Notes: generated from the sequence alone by a model not told the origin. 64,000 nt of DNA from JBBIRG01 sp964410965 (GCA_964410965.1 CAYPIY010000003.1:124001-188000); one strand, 5' to 3'; positions 37,197-47,173 are shown, numbered from the stretch's first letter. Numbers and translations: made by a program.

Positions 37197-38177
37197 TTAC
37201 AAATAATATTCTTTATTATTATTAAAAAAACCAATTGTGTGCAGTACCGCTTCCGACAAATTCAATTCTGGCATCCAAAAATATTTCTGAACAGCAATCG
37301 TATTATCCAGGATTACGTCCCCGACTTGAATATTTTTCAGGTGTTCCGGTAAGGACTTGAAATCAATCTTTGCTCCGGGAACTGCATCTTGTATAGCTCG
37401 TGCAAACTGAAGAATGGAAATTCCGATTCCGCCGATGTTGACAACGCTGAAAGGTTCAGATTTATTTTTAGCGACAGATAAAAGCCCGTCTATCAGATTA
37501 TCTACGAATAAAGTATCACGCAGGGTTTCGCCTGTTCCGTAAATTTCCATCGGCTGGCCCGTTAAAGCCGATTCAATTAATTCACCGAATAAACCGATAT
37601 CTCTCCCGCGAAGCCGCATCCGGGGACCGAATGTATTCGAAAAGCGTACACAGCAGACATGAACGTTCTGGCTGCTCGACATCCGGTAGTAATGTTCCGC
37701 GAGTAAAGTATGCATGCTGTAAAAATCGCGGGGATAGCATGGATCCGTTTCTTTCGTCGGATTCTGAAGCACAGCGCCGTAAACGCTGCGTGAACTTGAA
37801 AAAATAATTTTCAGAGGACGGTTCAGCGTTTGGCAGTAACGGACAAATTTCAGGTGCGCGGCGGCGTTCCGCTGATAATCGACAAAAGGATCAGCCATGC
37901 TTTCTTTGTGCGCGTTGACGGATGCCAGATTAAAAATCACATCCGTATCATTAAATAATTTTCCCCAGCTGTCAACATCAATCAGGTTTTCTCGTATTAC
38001 CTGTATATTTTTTGTTTTGATTCCGGATAAATTATATTCATTGGCTCCGCTGTGTTCCAGGAAGGCGTCTACAATTGACAAAGAACGCACGGTATCAGCT
38101 AACCGGTCGGCCAGATGGCTACCGATAAAACCGGCTCCGCCGATGATGATGATGTTTTTATCCCGTAAATCAGGCAC
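37197..38177 (-). CDS. SDR-type NAD-dependent epimerase/dehydratase, catalytic lysine replaced
   Basis: 326 residues from GTG 38177, one base after the stop of the GT4 gene, with GGGGA upstream. The extended-SDR Rossmann start IIIIGGAGFIGSHLADRLA is intact, as are FNLASVNAHKESM, IIFSSSRSVYG and the downstream RFSNTFGPRMRLRG. However the YxxxK site reads YSMHT: Tyr153 is present and the lysine is Thr157 (codon ACT), so normal epimerase or dehydratase chemistry is doubtful. It could be a non-catalytic or altered-reaction homologue. It is immediately followed by the sugar aminotransferase gene. Confidence 0.88.
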   Translation of the reverse strand: MPDLRDKNIIIIGGAGFIGSHLADRLADTVRSLSIVDAFLEHSGANEYNLSGIKTKNIQVIRENLIDVDSWGKLFNDTDVIFNLASVNAHKESMADPFVDYQRNAAAHLKFVRYCQTLNRPLKIIFSSSRSVYGAVLQNPTKETDPCYPRDFYSMHTLLAEHYYRMSSSQNVHVCCVRFSNTFGPRMRLRGRDIGLFGELIESALTGQPMEIYGTGETLRDTLFVDNLIDGLLSVAKNKSEPFSVVNIGGIGISILQFARAIQDAVPGAKIDFKSLPEHLKNIQVGDVILDNTIAVQKYFWMPELNLSEAVLHTIGFFNNNKEYYL

Positions 38178-38178
38178 T

Positions 38179-39357
38179 TTATTTTCCCCATCGGTCAATA
38201 ATAATTTTATAGGCATTCTCATACGCTTCGGCGACTTTAGCCCAGGAATAATCCGCGGCCATTTTTTTATTGTATTGTCCCATGGCGCGGGTTGAAGGAA
38301 TATCCTGAAGAAGGTTGCACATCGAATCCGCTATGGCTTTGGCGTTATTATTTTCATAAACATAGCCGTTCACACCATTCTTAACTAGATCCTTATTACC
38401 GATATTATCCGATAAAATGACTGCAAGTCCGGAAGACATGGCGTCCATTGCGGATAATTCAAAGCCGCCTGAAAGGGCCGGAGAGATAAAGACGTCCGCG
38501 GCGCACAAATGATCAATGATAGCCTGAGAGGGCATACGCGGAATATGAGTAACCGGATCGGTTTCAACCGGTACTTCCCCGACGATGTGAAAATATTTCG
38601 TCAGCCCGCGCTGTTCGATTGGTTCTTTCATCTTTTCGGTCTCTAAACCGATGATCACGACTTTGAAATTATTATAGTGCTGTTGTGCTTCCTCAACGGC
38701 GTCGAGCATCAGGTGCATACCTTTGATTTTCGAATTGCGGCTGACCAGCACAAACATCAGTTCGTCGTCACGAATGCCGCAAGCGTTCCGGATATTCTGC
38801 CTTTCACCGGAGACAATTTCCTCATAGGGACTTCCGCTGACGGCATAAAACATTTTTTCAGGATTCGCGCCCATACCGAGCATGAGATTTTTGATATCAT
38901 CGCAGGTATAAATCAATCCTGCGGCCTCATTGATTACTTGTTTTGTTTTTTCAACCGTTTCCGGATTAAGAAGATTGCCGTATTTCAGCGGCCGATATAC
39001 TTTAATGTCGGCCCCTTGCGCAGTAGTGAAGCAGGGAACGTTCAGTTTCCTCTGCAAACGGATTCCCATACCGCCGGGTGGGTATAGGAAATTCGCGTGA
39101 ATGACATCAAAGTTTATTTTTTTATGCAATGCGATGATAAACCGGTATTTCATCCAGTTATAAATATAGGGATACGATTTGTAATAATGAAGATCATAAT
39201 TGAACTTCATATGCCTGATTTTAGGATAGATCTTATCCGTCAGCGGTATCACAACCTTGTGCCCGCGAAGCGATAAATATTTGGCCCAGAAATGCGCGGC
39301 AAATTCCCCGCCGCCGATGTTGGGGAAAAAATGATCGGTTAAAATTAAAATATTCAT
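38179..39357 (-). CDS. Family 4 glycosyltransferase
   Basis: 392 residues of GT-B type. N-terminal HFFPNIGGGEFAAHFWAKYL is the acceptor-side glycine-rich loop. FVLVSRNSKIKGMHLMLDAV and the C-terminal donor site ALSGGFELSAMDAMSSGLAVI (the family EX7E region, here E and D) with NGVNGYVYENNN complete the fold. It is a cytoplasmic, retaining transferase acting on the repeat unit of the surface polymer; donor unknown. It follows the methyltransferase gene after 55 bases. Confidence 0.92.
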   Translation of the reverse strand: MNILILTDHFFPNIGGGEFAAHFWAKYLSLRGHKVVIPLTDKIYPKIRHMKFNYDLHYYKSYPYIYNWMKYRFIIALHKKINFDVIHANFLYPPGGMGIRLQRKLNVPCFTTAQGADIKVYRPLKYGNLLNPETVEKTKQVINEAAGLIYTCDDIKNLMLGMGANPEKMFYAVSGSPYEEIVSGERQNIRNACGIRDDELMFVLVSRNSKIKGMHLMLDAVEEAQQHYNNFKVVIIGLETEKMKEPIEQRGLTKYFHIVGEVPVETDPVTHIPRMPSQAIIDHLCAADVFISPALSGGFELSAMDAMSSGLAVILSDNIGNKDLVKNGVNGYVYENNNAKAIADSMCNLLQDIPSTRAMGQYNKKMAADYSWAKVAEAYENAYKIIIDRWGK

Positions 39358-39412
39358 AAATCAACCGTTTTTTTATTATACCAATGTGAATTTGAACAAT
39401 TCATTATTATGA

Positions 39413-40123
39413 TTATTCACCCTTTTTCCCAATTGCAATTATTTTCCTGGTTGTAACTTCGGGACATTTAACCCGGCTTAAGCCATAAATCCATCTGTGC
39501 AGGCATCGTTCTAAATAATACTTGATCTTGGATCTTAACAGTATGGGTTTTTGCTGATAAAAAGTTAATTCTTTAAATCCGGACTGAAAAAATAAATGTC
39601 TCAGAGATCCTTCCGTAAAACCGGTTAAATGTGTAAAATCGTGATAAAACAACTGCGATCCGGTTAGATGAGAGAGATTACCTACCTTTATAATGAATAT
39701 ACCGTTCGGCGAAAGAAGTGAAAAACATAATTGAAAAATATCCAGAATATCTTTTTTCTCCAAATGCTCCAAAATATCAAAAGCGATAATGCAATCAGCC
39801 GTTTGCCGATCTTCCTGTTGTTTTTGCAGAAAAACAAGAACATCTTCATGGTTGATTTTGTTTGTAACATTTTGTCTGCACAAATCGACGGCTTCTTTGG
39901 AAATATCAACGCCGTAAAAATTATGATAACCGTTCTTTTGTAAATAATGCAACAGAAATCCAATACCTGAACCTAATTCCCAAATTCGAACATTTTTATC
40001 TTTCGGCAACAATTGAGGCATAAAAACAGAAAGACGCTTACATTCTTTTTCATAATGTTCCATCGTGAAACAAGCTTCTTTCAGAAAAAATTCACTGTAA
40101 TATTTATTATACATTTGATTCAT
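39413..40123 (-). CDS. Class I SAM-dependent methyltransferase
   Basis: 236 residues, ATG 40123 with GGA five bases upstream. SAM-binding motif I is VRIWELGSGIGFLLHYL, motif II NFYGVDISKEAVDLC and motif IV CIIAFDILEHLEKKDIL. The closest style is the UbiG/Methyltransf_23 group frequent in O-antigen and capsule loci, where such enzymes methylate a sugar or cap a growing chain. It sits nine bases after the flippase gene. The acceptor cannot be inferred. Confidence 0.9.
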   Translation of the reverse strand: MNQMYNKYYSEFFLKEACFTMEHYEKECKRLSVFMPQLLPKDKNVRIWELGSGIGFLLHYLQKNGYHNFYGVDISKEAVDLCRQNVTNKINHEDVLVFLQKQQEDRQTADCIIAFDILEHLEKKDILDIFQLCFSLLSPNGIFIIKVGNLSHLTGSQLFYHDFTHLTGFTEGSLRHLFFQSGFKELTFYQQKPILLRSKIKYYLERCLHRWIYGLSRVKCPEVTTRKIIAIGKKGE

Positions 40124-40132
40124 AAAAATCCA

Positions 40133-41677
40133 TTACTTTTCGCTTTTTATTAATCCGGTTTTTGATAAAAATTTATTTTGAAAATCCTTGAACAACATTT
40201 TTTCCTCCGGACTGATCCTTAATACAATTGTAAACAGAACATAGATAACAATCAACAGCACAATCAAGATAATATTATAATAAAATGAGATCTGATATAC
40301 GTAAAACAGATGCTTAATACCGTATATGATCAAGCCGGTTATAAGAGCAGCAAGAAAAGGCTTTATACAGCTTATCGAATAAGGATGGATTGCAAATAAA
40401 TAGCGAATGAGAAACAACTGGCAAAAATTACTGAACATAATTGAAATCGAAGTGGCCAGCGCAGCCCCTGTAATCCCCCACCACTGAATAAAAAAGAAAT
40501 TTAAAATTATATTCATTGCCGTCATAACCGTATTGCTGAAAAAAAGCAATCGTGGATTACCTGATAACGCCAGTATCGGATTGGTATGTCCCGTTAATGC
40601 CTGAAAGAAAAATCCGGCGCTCAATATCATCAGGCAGGTTGAGCCTCCGGAAAAATCCTTTCCGAATATGGACAGCAACTCAGCCGGGAAAATCAGCAGA
40701 ATGAGCAGAATCGGCAATGTTATCAATAACACGATTTTAGTAACCTGCTTGTACAATGCCGCTACTTTCTGAATCTCGTTTCGTGCAAAATAATCAGATA
40801 TGAAAGGCTGGAACATCTGCGCAGTGCTTCCAAGCGCCAGAAGAAGAAAAGGAGTAAATCTGAATGAAACTTCATAGATTCCGACTTCTGCAGCTGTACG
40901 AAAATAACCAATCATGATCCCGTCGGTTTGCTGTAAAACCAGGTCCACAAACATGGTCAAATACAGCGGCGTAGAATATTGAAGCATGTTTTTTTGATCC
41001 TCGCGGCTGAAAACCGAAGAAACCGATTTATCCCTTAGTGGCGGAAATAATTTTCTGACATGTATCCAGCCGGCCATGACTTGTATCCATGACGCGGCCA
41101 AAACGGCGATCATTACGCCGAGAACCCCGCCTCCGAAAATGTAAACGAAAAATAAAATGATAAGCTTGGAAACATTCGGATATATGTACTTGATCAGCGT
41201 CCTTATCTTGATGTCTTTCAGCGCGGCAAAAAAACCGGCAAACAAATACTGATAGGTATTCAGAACAATGGTTATTGATGCCAGATAAAGAATAAAAGCC
41301 ATTTCCGGTTTTTTAAAAAAACTATTGGACAGATAATCCGTCAGTAAAATACAAACTGCAAAACAAAATATGCCTAAAACGGTTGTGACTTTAATAGAAA
41401 AATATAGGGCGCCTTTGATTTTTTCTGTTTTTTTATGAAACAAATAATTGGGTACAAATTTTATCAAGCCTTCATGCAGTCCCAGAAGCGGGAACATCCC
41501 GAAAATCCCGATCACGCTTGAAGCCAGAGCGAATAAACCGTATGTTTCCACTCCAAGTATTCTTGTATTCAGAATCCCGATCAGCGGACTCAGGAAATAC
41601 TGACTTACAAAAACGCCTGTGGTCGAAATCGCCGCCCCTTTGACAACTGATTTTAACGCTTGTTGATCGTTACCCAG
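40133..41677 (-). CDS. Oligosaccharide flippase (Wzx-like), probable CTG start
   Basis: A membrane protein of the polysaccharide-flippase (MOP/MATE-like) superfamily with about 12-14 segments. The first ATG/GTG/TTG-type start in frame is GTG 41551 (472 residues), but the frame stays open upstream and encodes the missing first helix, including AAISTTGVFVSQYFLSPLIG. After the stop of the preceding gene the only plausible start with a ribosome site is CTG 41677, seven bases after AGGA, giving 514 residues; ATT 41683 is the alternative. It moves lipid-linked repeat units across the inner membrane. If a Wzy polymerase is needed, none was recognised in the window. Confidence 0.85.
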   Translation of the reverse strand: MGNDQQALKSVVKGAAISTTGVFVSQYFLSPLIGILNTRILGVETYGLFALASSVIGIFGMFPLLGLHEGLIKFVPNYLFHKKTEKIKGALYFSIKVTTVLGIFCFAVCILLTDYLSNSFFKKPEMAFILYLASITIVLNTYQYLFAGFFAALKDIKIRTLIKYIYPNVSKLIILFFVYIFGGGVLGVMIAVLAASWIQVMAGWIHVRKLFPPLRDKSVSSVFSREDQKNMLQYSTPLYLTMFVDLVLQQTDGIMIGYFRTAAEVGIYEVSFRFTPFLLLALGSTAQMFQPFISDYFARNEIQKVAALYKQVTKIVLLITLPILLILLIFPAELLSIFGKDFSGGSTCLMILSAGFFFQALTGHTNPILALSGNPRLLFFSNTVMTAMNIILNFFFIQWWGITGAALATSISIMFSNFCQLFLIRYLFAIHPYSISCIKPFLAALITGLIIYGIKHLFYVYQISFYYNIILIVLLIVIYVLFTIVLRISPEEKMLFKDFQNKFLSKTGLIKSEK

Positions 41678-41695
41678 AAAAATATCCTGACTTTA

Positions 41696-42940
41696 TTAAA
41701 TTGCAATGTTTCGTAACTGATAAACCATCAATAACCCGGTTAAAACAAATACAAATATTTCCGCCCATTTATCTGACAATAATTTTATTATCCATTCCTT
41801 AACAACCCACATGCCTCCTATCAGCATTACGAGAAAAAACGGCTGATACATTGCAACAAAACGATTTAAAATAAAAAACATCAGATATAACCCAAGAACA
41901 CTTATGGTTCCCCAGATCCACATCTGCCGGTCAATAGGTATTTTCATCAGACCTAATACTATTAAAAGGCTGCCGATTATTGAATAAGAAAACCATACTG
42001 ATATGGTCAGTGATTTAAGGTTGGGAAAAATTCTTTCGTATAACTTATTTGGCGATTCTGAAAAATAATCACTGGCAGTCCGGGCTTCATCCGGATTGTT
42101 GATGATTCTTTCGATAATCGTATAACGGTACGGAATTTTATTCTCGCTGTATATTCCCGACTGATAAGGACTATCCATTTCACCCATCACAAGATTAGCA
42201 TACGCTTTGCCGGAGAGCTGCCATTGGCCGGTCTGGCTTTTAAGAAAAAAAACATATGGAAAAATCATGATTGAAATTCCAGCTAGATAAATTACCGTGA
42301 ATATCGTTTTTTTTATTACCGGCATTCTAATTTGAAAAATAAAAACCATCCACAGAACGCCCGCGATCCATAATCCCTCCGGACGTAAATAATACATACT
42401 CGATGCGACGACCGCAAGAAACGTGATGAACAAATACGAAACCTTAGTGATTTTATTCATGACGGATTTTTGGATCAACAGGATAGCAAAAAGCATAAGA
42501 AAACTTAAAAATACCGGCTCAACCCTTCCGGCCGCGGCGGAATGAATCATAACTGAATTACTGACATAAAGCAGGACGCCAATAATACAAAAGGACTGCT
42601 CCTTAAAAAAATATCCCAGAAAAAGATATAGAAGAAAAACGGTAATAATCCAAAACAGGATACTTGAAAATTTTATTGATAATTCCGGATTATTTAATAT
42701 TTCATTTAGACCGCCAGCGATTACCGGAAAACCCGGAGGCATGAGAACATACGGTTTTTCGTTCAGCGATATGCCACTGCCGTTCCATATACTTTCGCCA
42801 ACTTTCGCATAATCATAAGGATCATTTTCCCGAATATATTCCGTATCGTATAAGGAAAGATAAATCATCAGACACAGAATTGAAATAAAAAATAAAACGG
42901 AAATGAAGAGAAGAATATTATCCGATATATCTTTTTTCAT
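41696..42940 (-). CDS. Polytopic membrane protein, GT39-like glycosyltransferase
   Basis: 414 residues when started at ATG 42940, which shares a base with the preceding stop (TAATG); ATG 42973 is an alternative 11 codons longer. About ten transmembrane helices are visible. The first periplasmic loop holds ENDPYDYAKVGESIWNGSG and VLMPPGFPVIAGGL, like the acidic motif and PPG-type loop of GT39/PMT-family enzymes using polyprenyl-phosphate sugars. A role as polymerase-like or sugar-adding enzyme on the periplasmic side is inferred. The flippase gene follows. Confidence 0.8.
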   Translation of the reverse strand: MKKDISDNILLFISVLFFISILCLMIYLSLYDTEYIRENDPYDYAKVGESIWNGSGISLNEKPYVLMPPGFPVIAGGLNEILNNPELSIKFSSILFWIITVFLLYLFLGYFFKEQSFCIIGVLLYVSNSVMIHSAAAGRVEPVFLSFLMLFAILLIQKSVMNKITKVSYLFITFLAVVASSMYYLRPEGLWIAGVLWMVFIFQIRMPVIKKTIFTVIYLAGISIMIFPYVFFLKSQTGQWQLSGKAYANLVMGEMDSPYQSGIYSENKIPYRYTIIERIINNPDEARTASDYFSESPNKLYERIFPNLKSLTISVWFSYSIIGSLLIVLGLMKIPIDRQMWIWGTISVLGLYLMFFILNRFVAMYQPFFLVMLIGGMWVVKEWIIKLLSDKWAEIFVFVLTGLLMVYQLRNIAI

Positions 42941-43899
42941 TATTTCGGCATAAAGTTTTCTGATAAAAACCATTCCACAAAACGATTTATCCCCTCTTCG
43001 ATATGGACGCCCGGATTATATCCGATGATTTGTTTTGCTTTTGTAATATCCGCGTTGGTCAACAGTACATCGCCGGGTTGCATCGCATGCCACTCAATAA
43101 TTGCTTTTTTATTCAGTTCTTTTTCGATCAGATTGACAAGATCAATCAGGGTAATCGTTTTGGATTCCCCAAGATTGATGATTTCGTAACCTTTCAAAAA
43201 TTTGATACAGCCCAGTACTCCCTGAACGATATCATCGATGTAGGTGTAATCGCGTGAGGTAGATCCGTTACCGAATAACTGAATAATTTCGTGGCTGTGA
43301 ATTTTCCGCGTAAACTGATGAATCGCCATTTCCGGCCTCTGTCTTGGGCCATATACTGTAAAGAATCGCAGGCAAAAAGTTTCTATGCCATATAGATGAT
43401 AATAAGTATAAGCCAAAACTTCGCAAGCTTTCTTTGTGGCAGCGTAAGGCGATATGGCGCAATCAACAGGGTCAGTTTCCTTGTAAGGAATATTATCGTT
43501 ATTCCCGTACACCGATGATGACGAGGCTAATATTAATTTTTTCACCTGATAATTTCTCATCGCCTCCAGAACATTCAGCGTTCCCTCGACATTCACTTTC
43601 TGATACAACAAGGGATACTGTATCGACGGCCTTACACCGGCTTTAGCGGCCAGGTGGATGACAACGTCAATGGCATTGTTTTCAAATACCCGATTCAATT
43701 CGTCATCATTCAAGATATCAGCGCGAATCAGATGAAAATGTGAATATTCAAGGCAATCCAGCAAATTCTTTTCTTTAATTGCAGGATCATAGAAAGCGTC
43801 AAAATTATCCAGACAAAAAACTGAATAACCCTTATTCAATAAGGCTTCACAGACATGCGAACCTATGAATCCGGCTCCCCCGGTTACCAGGCAATTCAT
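42940..43899 (-). CDS. NAD-dependent nucleotide-sugar epimerase
   Basis: 319 residues. Extended SDR with NCLVTGGAGFIGSHVCEAL, HLAAKAGVRPSIQYPLLYQ, LILASSSSVYG, an intact YAATK catalytic pair, and RFFTVYGPRQRPEMAIHQF. The AGVRPS and GPRQRPEMA segments resemble UDP-glucuronate 4-epimerases, though GalE-type activity is also possible. It supplies a nucleotide sugar to the polymer. It overlaps the autokinase gene by four bases (ATGA) upstream and the membrane-protein gene by one base downstream, so translation is coupled. Confidence 0.92.
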   Translation of the reverse strand: MNCLVTGGAGFIGSHVCEALLNKGYSVFCLDNFDAFYDPAIKEKNLLDCLEYSHFHLIRADILNDDELNRVFENNAIDVVIHLAAKAGVRPSIQYPLLYQKVNVEGTLNVLEAMRNYQVKKLILASSSSVYGNNDNIPYKETDPVDCAISPYAATKKACEVLAYTYYHLYGIETFCLRFFTVYGPRQRPEMAIHQFTRKIHSHEIIQLFGNGSTSRDYTYIDDIVQGVLGCIKFLKGYEIINLGESKTITLIDLVNLIEKELNKKAIIEWHAMQPGDVLLTNADITKAKQIIGYNPGVHIEEGINRFVEWFLSENFMPK

Positions 43900-46175
43900 G
43901 AAACTTCCGTTTTATGTTTTTTATGTTTTTTCCCGCTCTTTGAACTTCCGTAGTATCCGTAATAGCCATGATACGCGTATTTGTAATACCCACGGCGTTC
44001 GACAGTAAAATCATTGAACACAATGCCGACAATATTTGTCCGCACATTTTTCAGGGCAGTTAAAGCCGCCTGTAACGCCTGTTTTTCAGTAATATTGTTT
44101 TTAACTACCAGTAAAACGCCGTCCACCCTGGAGGAAAGAATGATTGTATCGGTCAGAAGTAGGATTGGAGAGCTGTCGTAGATTACCATATCATATCTTT
44201 TTTCAAGCTCGCTCATGAGATGGCTCATCCGTATGGAGGAAAAGATCTCCGAATGATCGGTCGCATTCGTACCGGCTGTCAGCACGTGGAGATTATTAAT
44301 CGACGTTGCCTGGATGGATTCGTCTATTCCTTTTTGGCTGATGATGATGTCCGCCAGTCCGGGGCTCTCATTGAGTTCAAACAAAAGATGATACTTTGGT
44401 TTACGGATATCCGCATCAACCAGGCACACCCTGATACCCATATCGGCAAAAGATATCGCAGTGTTTATGGATGTTGTCGTTTTACCCTCACCCGGCCCGG
44501 GACTGCTGATCAGCAATGATTTCAGCGGTTCGTCGATGTTGACAAACTGAATGTTGGTTCTGAGTGTACGGTAGCTTTCGGATACAAACGAACGCGGATT
44601 CAGCTGGGAGATCATTGCCTTTTTGCGCTGAATGTTCCGGTCATCACTTTCTTCCTGCCATTCTTTTTTAAACCCGAGTTTTTCAGGTAGGGACTTTATC
44701 TTTTTCCCGACGTCAATCGGCTCGTCAACATCGATATGAGGGATGGTACCGATGACCGGTAAATTTGTGAGGCCGCTGATATGGTTTTTATTTTTGATGG
44801 TATTGTCAAGATATTCGAGACCAAACGCCAAAGCGATACCGATCAGCAAGCCGAGAACCGATGAGATGAAGATATTGGTATATACACGTCTGTATATCGG
44901 AGATGGATTCTTAGCCGGATCAATGATCTTTAAATTGCCCGGACTTCCGTACATCTGCAGGGAAAACGACTCCCTCTGCTTGATGAGGGAATTAATGGTT
45001 TCGGTTAAAAACTGCTTGGAGCGTTCCAGACGGTTGATTTCAATGGCATCATTCAGCAGGTTCGGATGTTTATCCTCAAAATCCTTTATCATTCCTGCAT
45101 ACAGGCGAGACTGCCCTTTTAATATCAGCAGCTGCAGCTCTTCCTCATTTTTTTTGGTTAACACGCTTTTCCAGATAGAGTTCAAGTCTCCTGTAACTTT
45201 ATTATCGCCGGATATGACGACTGTCGAAAGCAGGTTCACGTATTGTTCCTGTAAATCAGCAATCTGTTCATCTATTTGCTTCACTTCCCTGTCTTCGGAT
45301 GCGGCAGAACCGAGCTGCTGATATATTCTGCTTTTTCTTTCCTGCAGGACTTCAAGTTGTGACTTTATCTTTTCTGATTCGATAGATTCCTTCTTCGGCA
45401 ATTCCACGCTTCCGGTCATTCGCTTCTGAAGAGAATCCAGCTGAGACTGCAATGCCCGTATATTGGATGTCCCTATTTGTATCTGTATCTCCAGCTCTGC
45501 CAGCCGGTCTTTCATCAACACTACCTTGCTTAAGGGGCCTTCGCTTGCCTTTGAGCCGTACATGTCGATTTTTTTCTTCAAAGCCTGCAGGGTTAATTCT
45601 GTTTTCTCAAGATTGGCTGTGGTATTTGTCATTTGTTCGTCGATGAACGCAATACCGTTCTGCAGCCCTTCCTGGTCGATCTCGGCGGTCCTTGCCTTAA
45701 GGATAGTCGTTCCGACTTCAACGATTTTTCTAACCAAAAAAGGATCCGTACCCGACGCTGATATTTCAATGAACTGGTTTGATCCCATATATGGCCTCAG
45801 CCCTATTTGTCCTGTCGAAGCGCGGCTGACCGCAGCATCAGCGTAATCTTCATCGCGATTCTTAAGGATCTCTTTTTTCAATTCCTCTCTGAAACGATCG
45901 TTTAACAGCCCGGTAGAAAGAATGATTTCATAGTACCCCAGATCAAACGACTTGAAACCCTGATTCCGTCCTCCGATATCGAATCCCGGAACAACCGATG
46001 CGTTGTCAAAATATAAAATGGCGTATGTACGGTACACGGTCGGCTGATTCAGAGAATAATACGATACAACGCCGGTGAACAATAAAAACACGACCAACAC
46101 GAGAAATTTGTGCTGGAAAATCACCCGGAGAATGGTCGTGGTATCTATTCCCTGTTTTATCTGAACGTCATCCAT
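43896..46175 (-). CDS. Polysaccharide co-polymerase / tyrosine autokinase (Wzc-like BY-kinase)
   Basis: 759 residues in one chain, as in proteobacterial Wzc. A Wzz domain begins with a helix KFLVLVVFLLFTGVVSYYSL. A long periplasmic coiled-coil part (about 160-410) follows, then a second helix FISSVLGLLIGIALAFGLEYL near 440. The cytoplasmic BY-kinase has Walker A SPGPGEGKTTTS (about 553-564), A-prime VCLVDADIRKP (about 585) and Walker B DSSPILLLTD (about 665). The C-terminus is a tyrosine cluster (YYKYAYHGYYGYYG) for autophosphorylation, then a basic tail. It controls export and chain length with the Wza-type protein encoded just upstream. Confidence 0.95.
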   Translation of the reverse strand: MDDVQIKQGIDTTTILRVIFQHKFLVLVVFLLFTGVVSYYSLNQPTVYRTYAILYFDNASVVPGFDIGGRNQGFKSFDLGYYEIILSTGLLNDRFREELKKEILKNRDEDYADAAVSRASTGQIGLRPYMGSNQFIEISASGTDPFLVRKIVEVGTTILKARTAEIDQEGLQNGIAFIDEQMTNTTANLEKTELTLQALKKKIDMYGSKASEGPLSKVVLMKDRLAELEIQIQIGTSNIRALQSQLDSLQKRMTGSVELPKKESIESEKIKSQLEVLQERKSRIYQQLGSAASEDREVKQIDEQIADLQEQYVNLLSTVVISGDNKVTGDLNSIWKSVLTKKNEEELQLLILKGQSRLYAGMIKDFEDKHPNLLNDAIEINRLERSKQFLTETINSLIKQRESFSLQMYGSPGNLKIIDPAKNPSPIYRRVYTNIFISSVLGLLIGIALAFGLEYLDNTIKNKNHISGLTNLPVIGTIPHIDVDEPIDVGKKIKSLPEKLGFKKEWQEESDDRNIQRKKAMISQLNPRSFVSESYRTLRTNIQFVNIDEPLKSLLISSPGPGEGKTTTSINTAISFADMGIRVCLVDADIRKPKYHLLFELNESPGLADIIISQKGIDESIQATSINNLHVLTAGTNATDHSEIFSSIRMSHLMSELEKRYDMVIYDSSPILLLTDTIILSSRVDGVLLVVKNNITEKQALQAALTALKNVRTNIVGIVFNDFTVERRGYYKYAYHGYYGYYGSSKSGKKHKKHKTEVS

Positions 46176-46192
46176 ATCATACCTTCATTGGT

Positions 46193-47173
46193 TTATCTTC
46201 GTCCTGTCGAAACATAGCGCCATATAATATACGCGGATAATAGCGTTGTAGCGTAACCCAAAACAGTAAAAAATGTTTTCAGTGTGAATTTCTTAGCCGG
46301 AACAAATACAATATCCCCCGGCATTAGGAACGGAAGTTGTCCTCCCTTGGCCTTGAGAACCGTTTCAATGTCAACGATTTCCTCGGTCTGTGCCGCACCG
46401 ATACGGCGGATGAGCTTGATATTTCTGATTGAAGCATCATCCCTCGGCCCGCCGGCCAAAAAGATCACGTCGATCAGATTAGCTCCCGGAAATAATTCAT
46501 AATTACCCGGTCTTTGCACGGCGCCGAGAACATTCACAAACACAGCTCCGTAAATGGAAGGTACAAAAATGATGTCTCCTTCCTTCAGAGGGGGAAGGCG
46601 TTTAATATCCCCGGTTTCGACGATAATCGTCACCATCTCGACGATTTGCTCTTCGCGCAATCCCGTCGAAGGATCAATCCTGATCAGTCGAGTTTTATCC
46701 AGATCGCTTCGGTTGGTGGCTCCTCCTGCAGCCGCGATGGCTCCCTGCAGGGTATGGTTTTTCGGTATGATACGGGAACCCGGGCTGTTGACTTGACCCA
46801 AAATGATAACTTCAATGGTCTCTTCCTTCGCAAAACCGACAACCACTTCGGCGCGGGTTCCGATGTACTGGGATAATCGTGCTGACAGGATATTCGTCAA
46901 TTGTTCAACCGTCAGACCATCTACCTTTATGTCTTTCATAAAAGGATATTTCATGGTCCCGTCTTGTTCAACGGATATAGTTTTCGGCAGTTCATCATGC
47001 CCGTAAACCGATATTTCCAGCTGATCTCCGGGATATATTTTTCGTGTCGCAGCGGCGTCATTTACGGATTTGACAAGCGATGTATCCTGAATGCCCTGAT
47101 TCTGCCCGAACAAATGAAAAGGGCACATGGAAAAAACCGTTAACATGCATACATATTTCATCCCGTGTTTCAT
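46193..47173 (-). CDS. Polysaccharide export protein (Wza-like, SLBB domains)
   Basis: 326 residues. N-terminal signal peptide, then the Poly_export motif KIYPGDQLEISVYGHDELP near residue 43 and VEQDGTMKYPFMKDIKVDGL. Two SLBB domains follow, with VIILGQVNSPGSRIIPKN and VNVLGAVQRPGNYELFPG. A hydrophobic C-terminal helix TVLGYATTLLSAYIIWRYV is notable, since Wza ends in an amphipathic outer-membrane helix. There is no lipobox. Forms the outer-membrane or periplasmic channel for the polymer. Its ATG overlaps the stop of the preceding gene by four bases. Confidence 0.93.
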   Translation of the reverse strand: MKHGMKYVCMLTVFSMCPFHLFGQNQGIQDTSLVKSVNDAAATRKIYPGDQLEISVYGHDELPKTISVEQDGTMKYPFMKDIKVDGLTVEQLTNILSARLSQYIGTRAEVVVGFAKEETIEVIILGQVNSPGSRIIPKNHTLQGAIAAAGGATNRSDLDKTRLIRIDPSTGLREEQIVEMVTIIVETGDIKRLPPLKEGDIIFVPSIYGAVFVNVLGAVQRPGNYELFPGANLIDVIFLAGGPRDDASIRNIKLIRRIGAAQTEEIVDIETVLKAKGGQLPFLMPGDIVFVPAKKFTLKTFFTVLGYATTLLSAYIIWRYVSTGRR

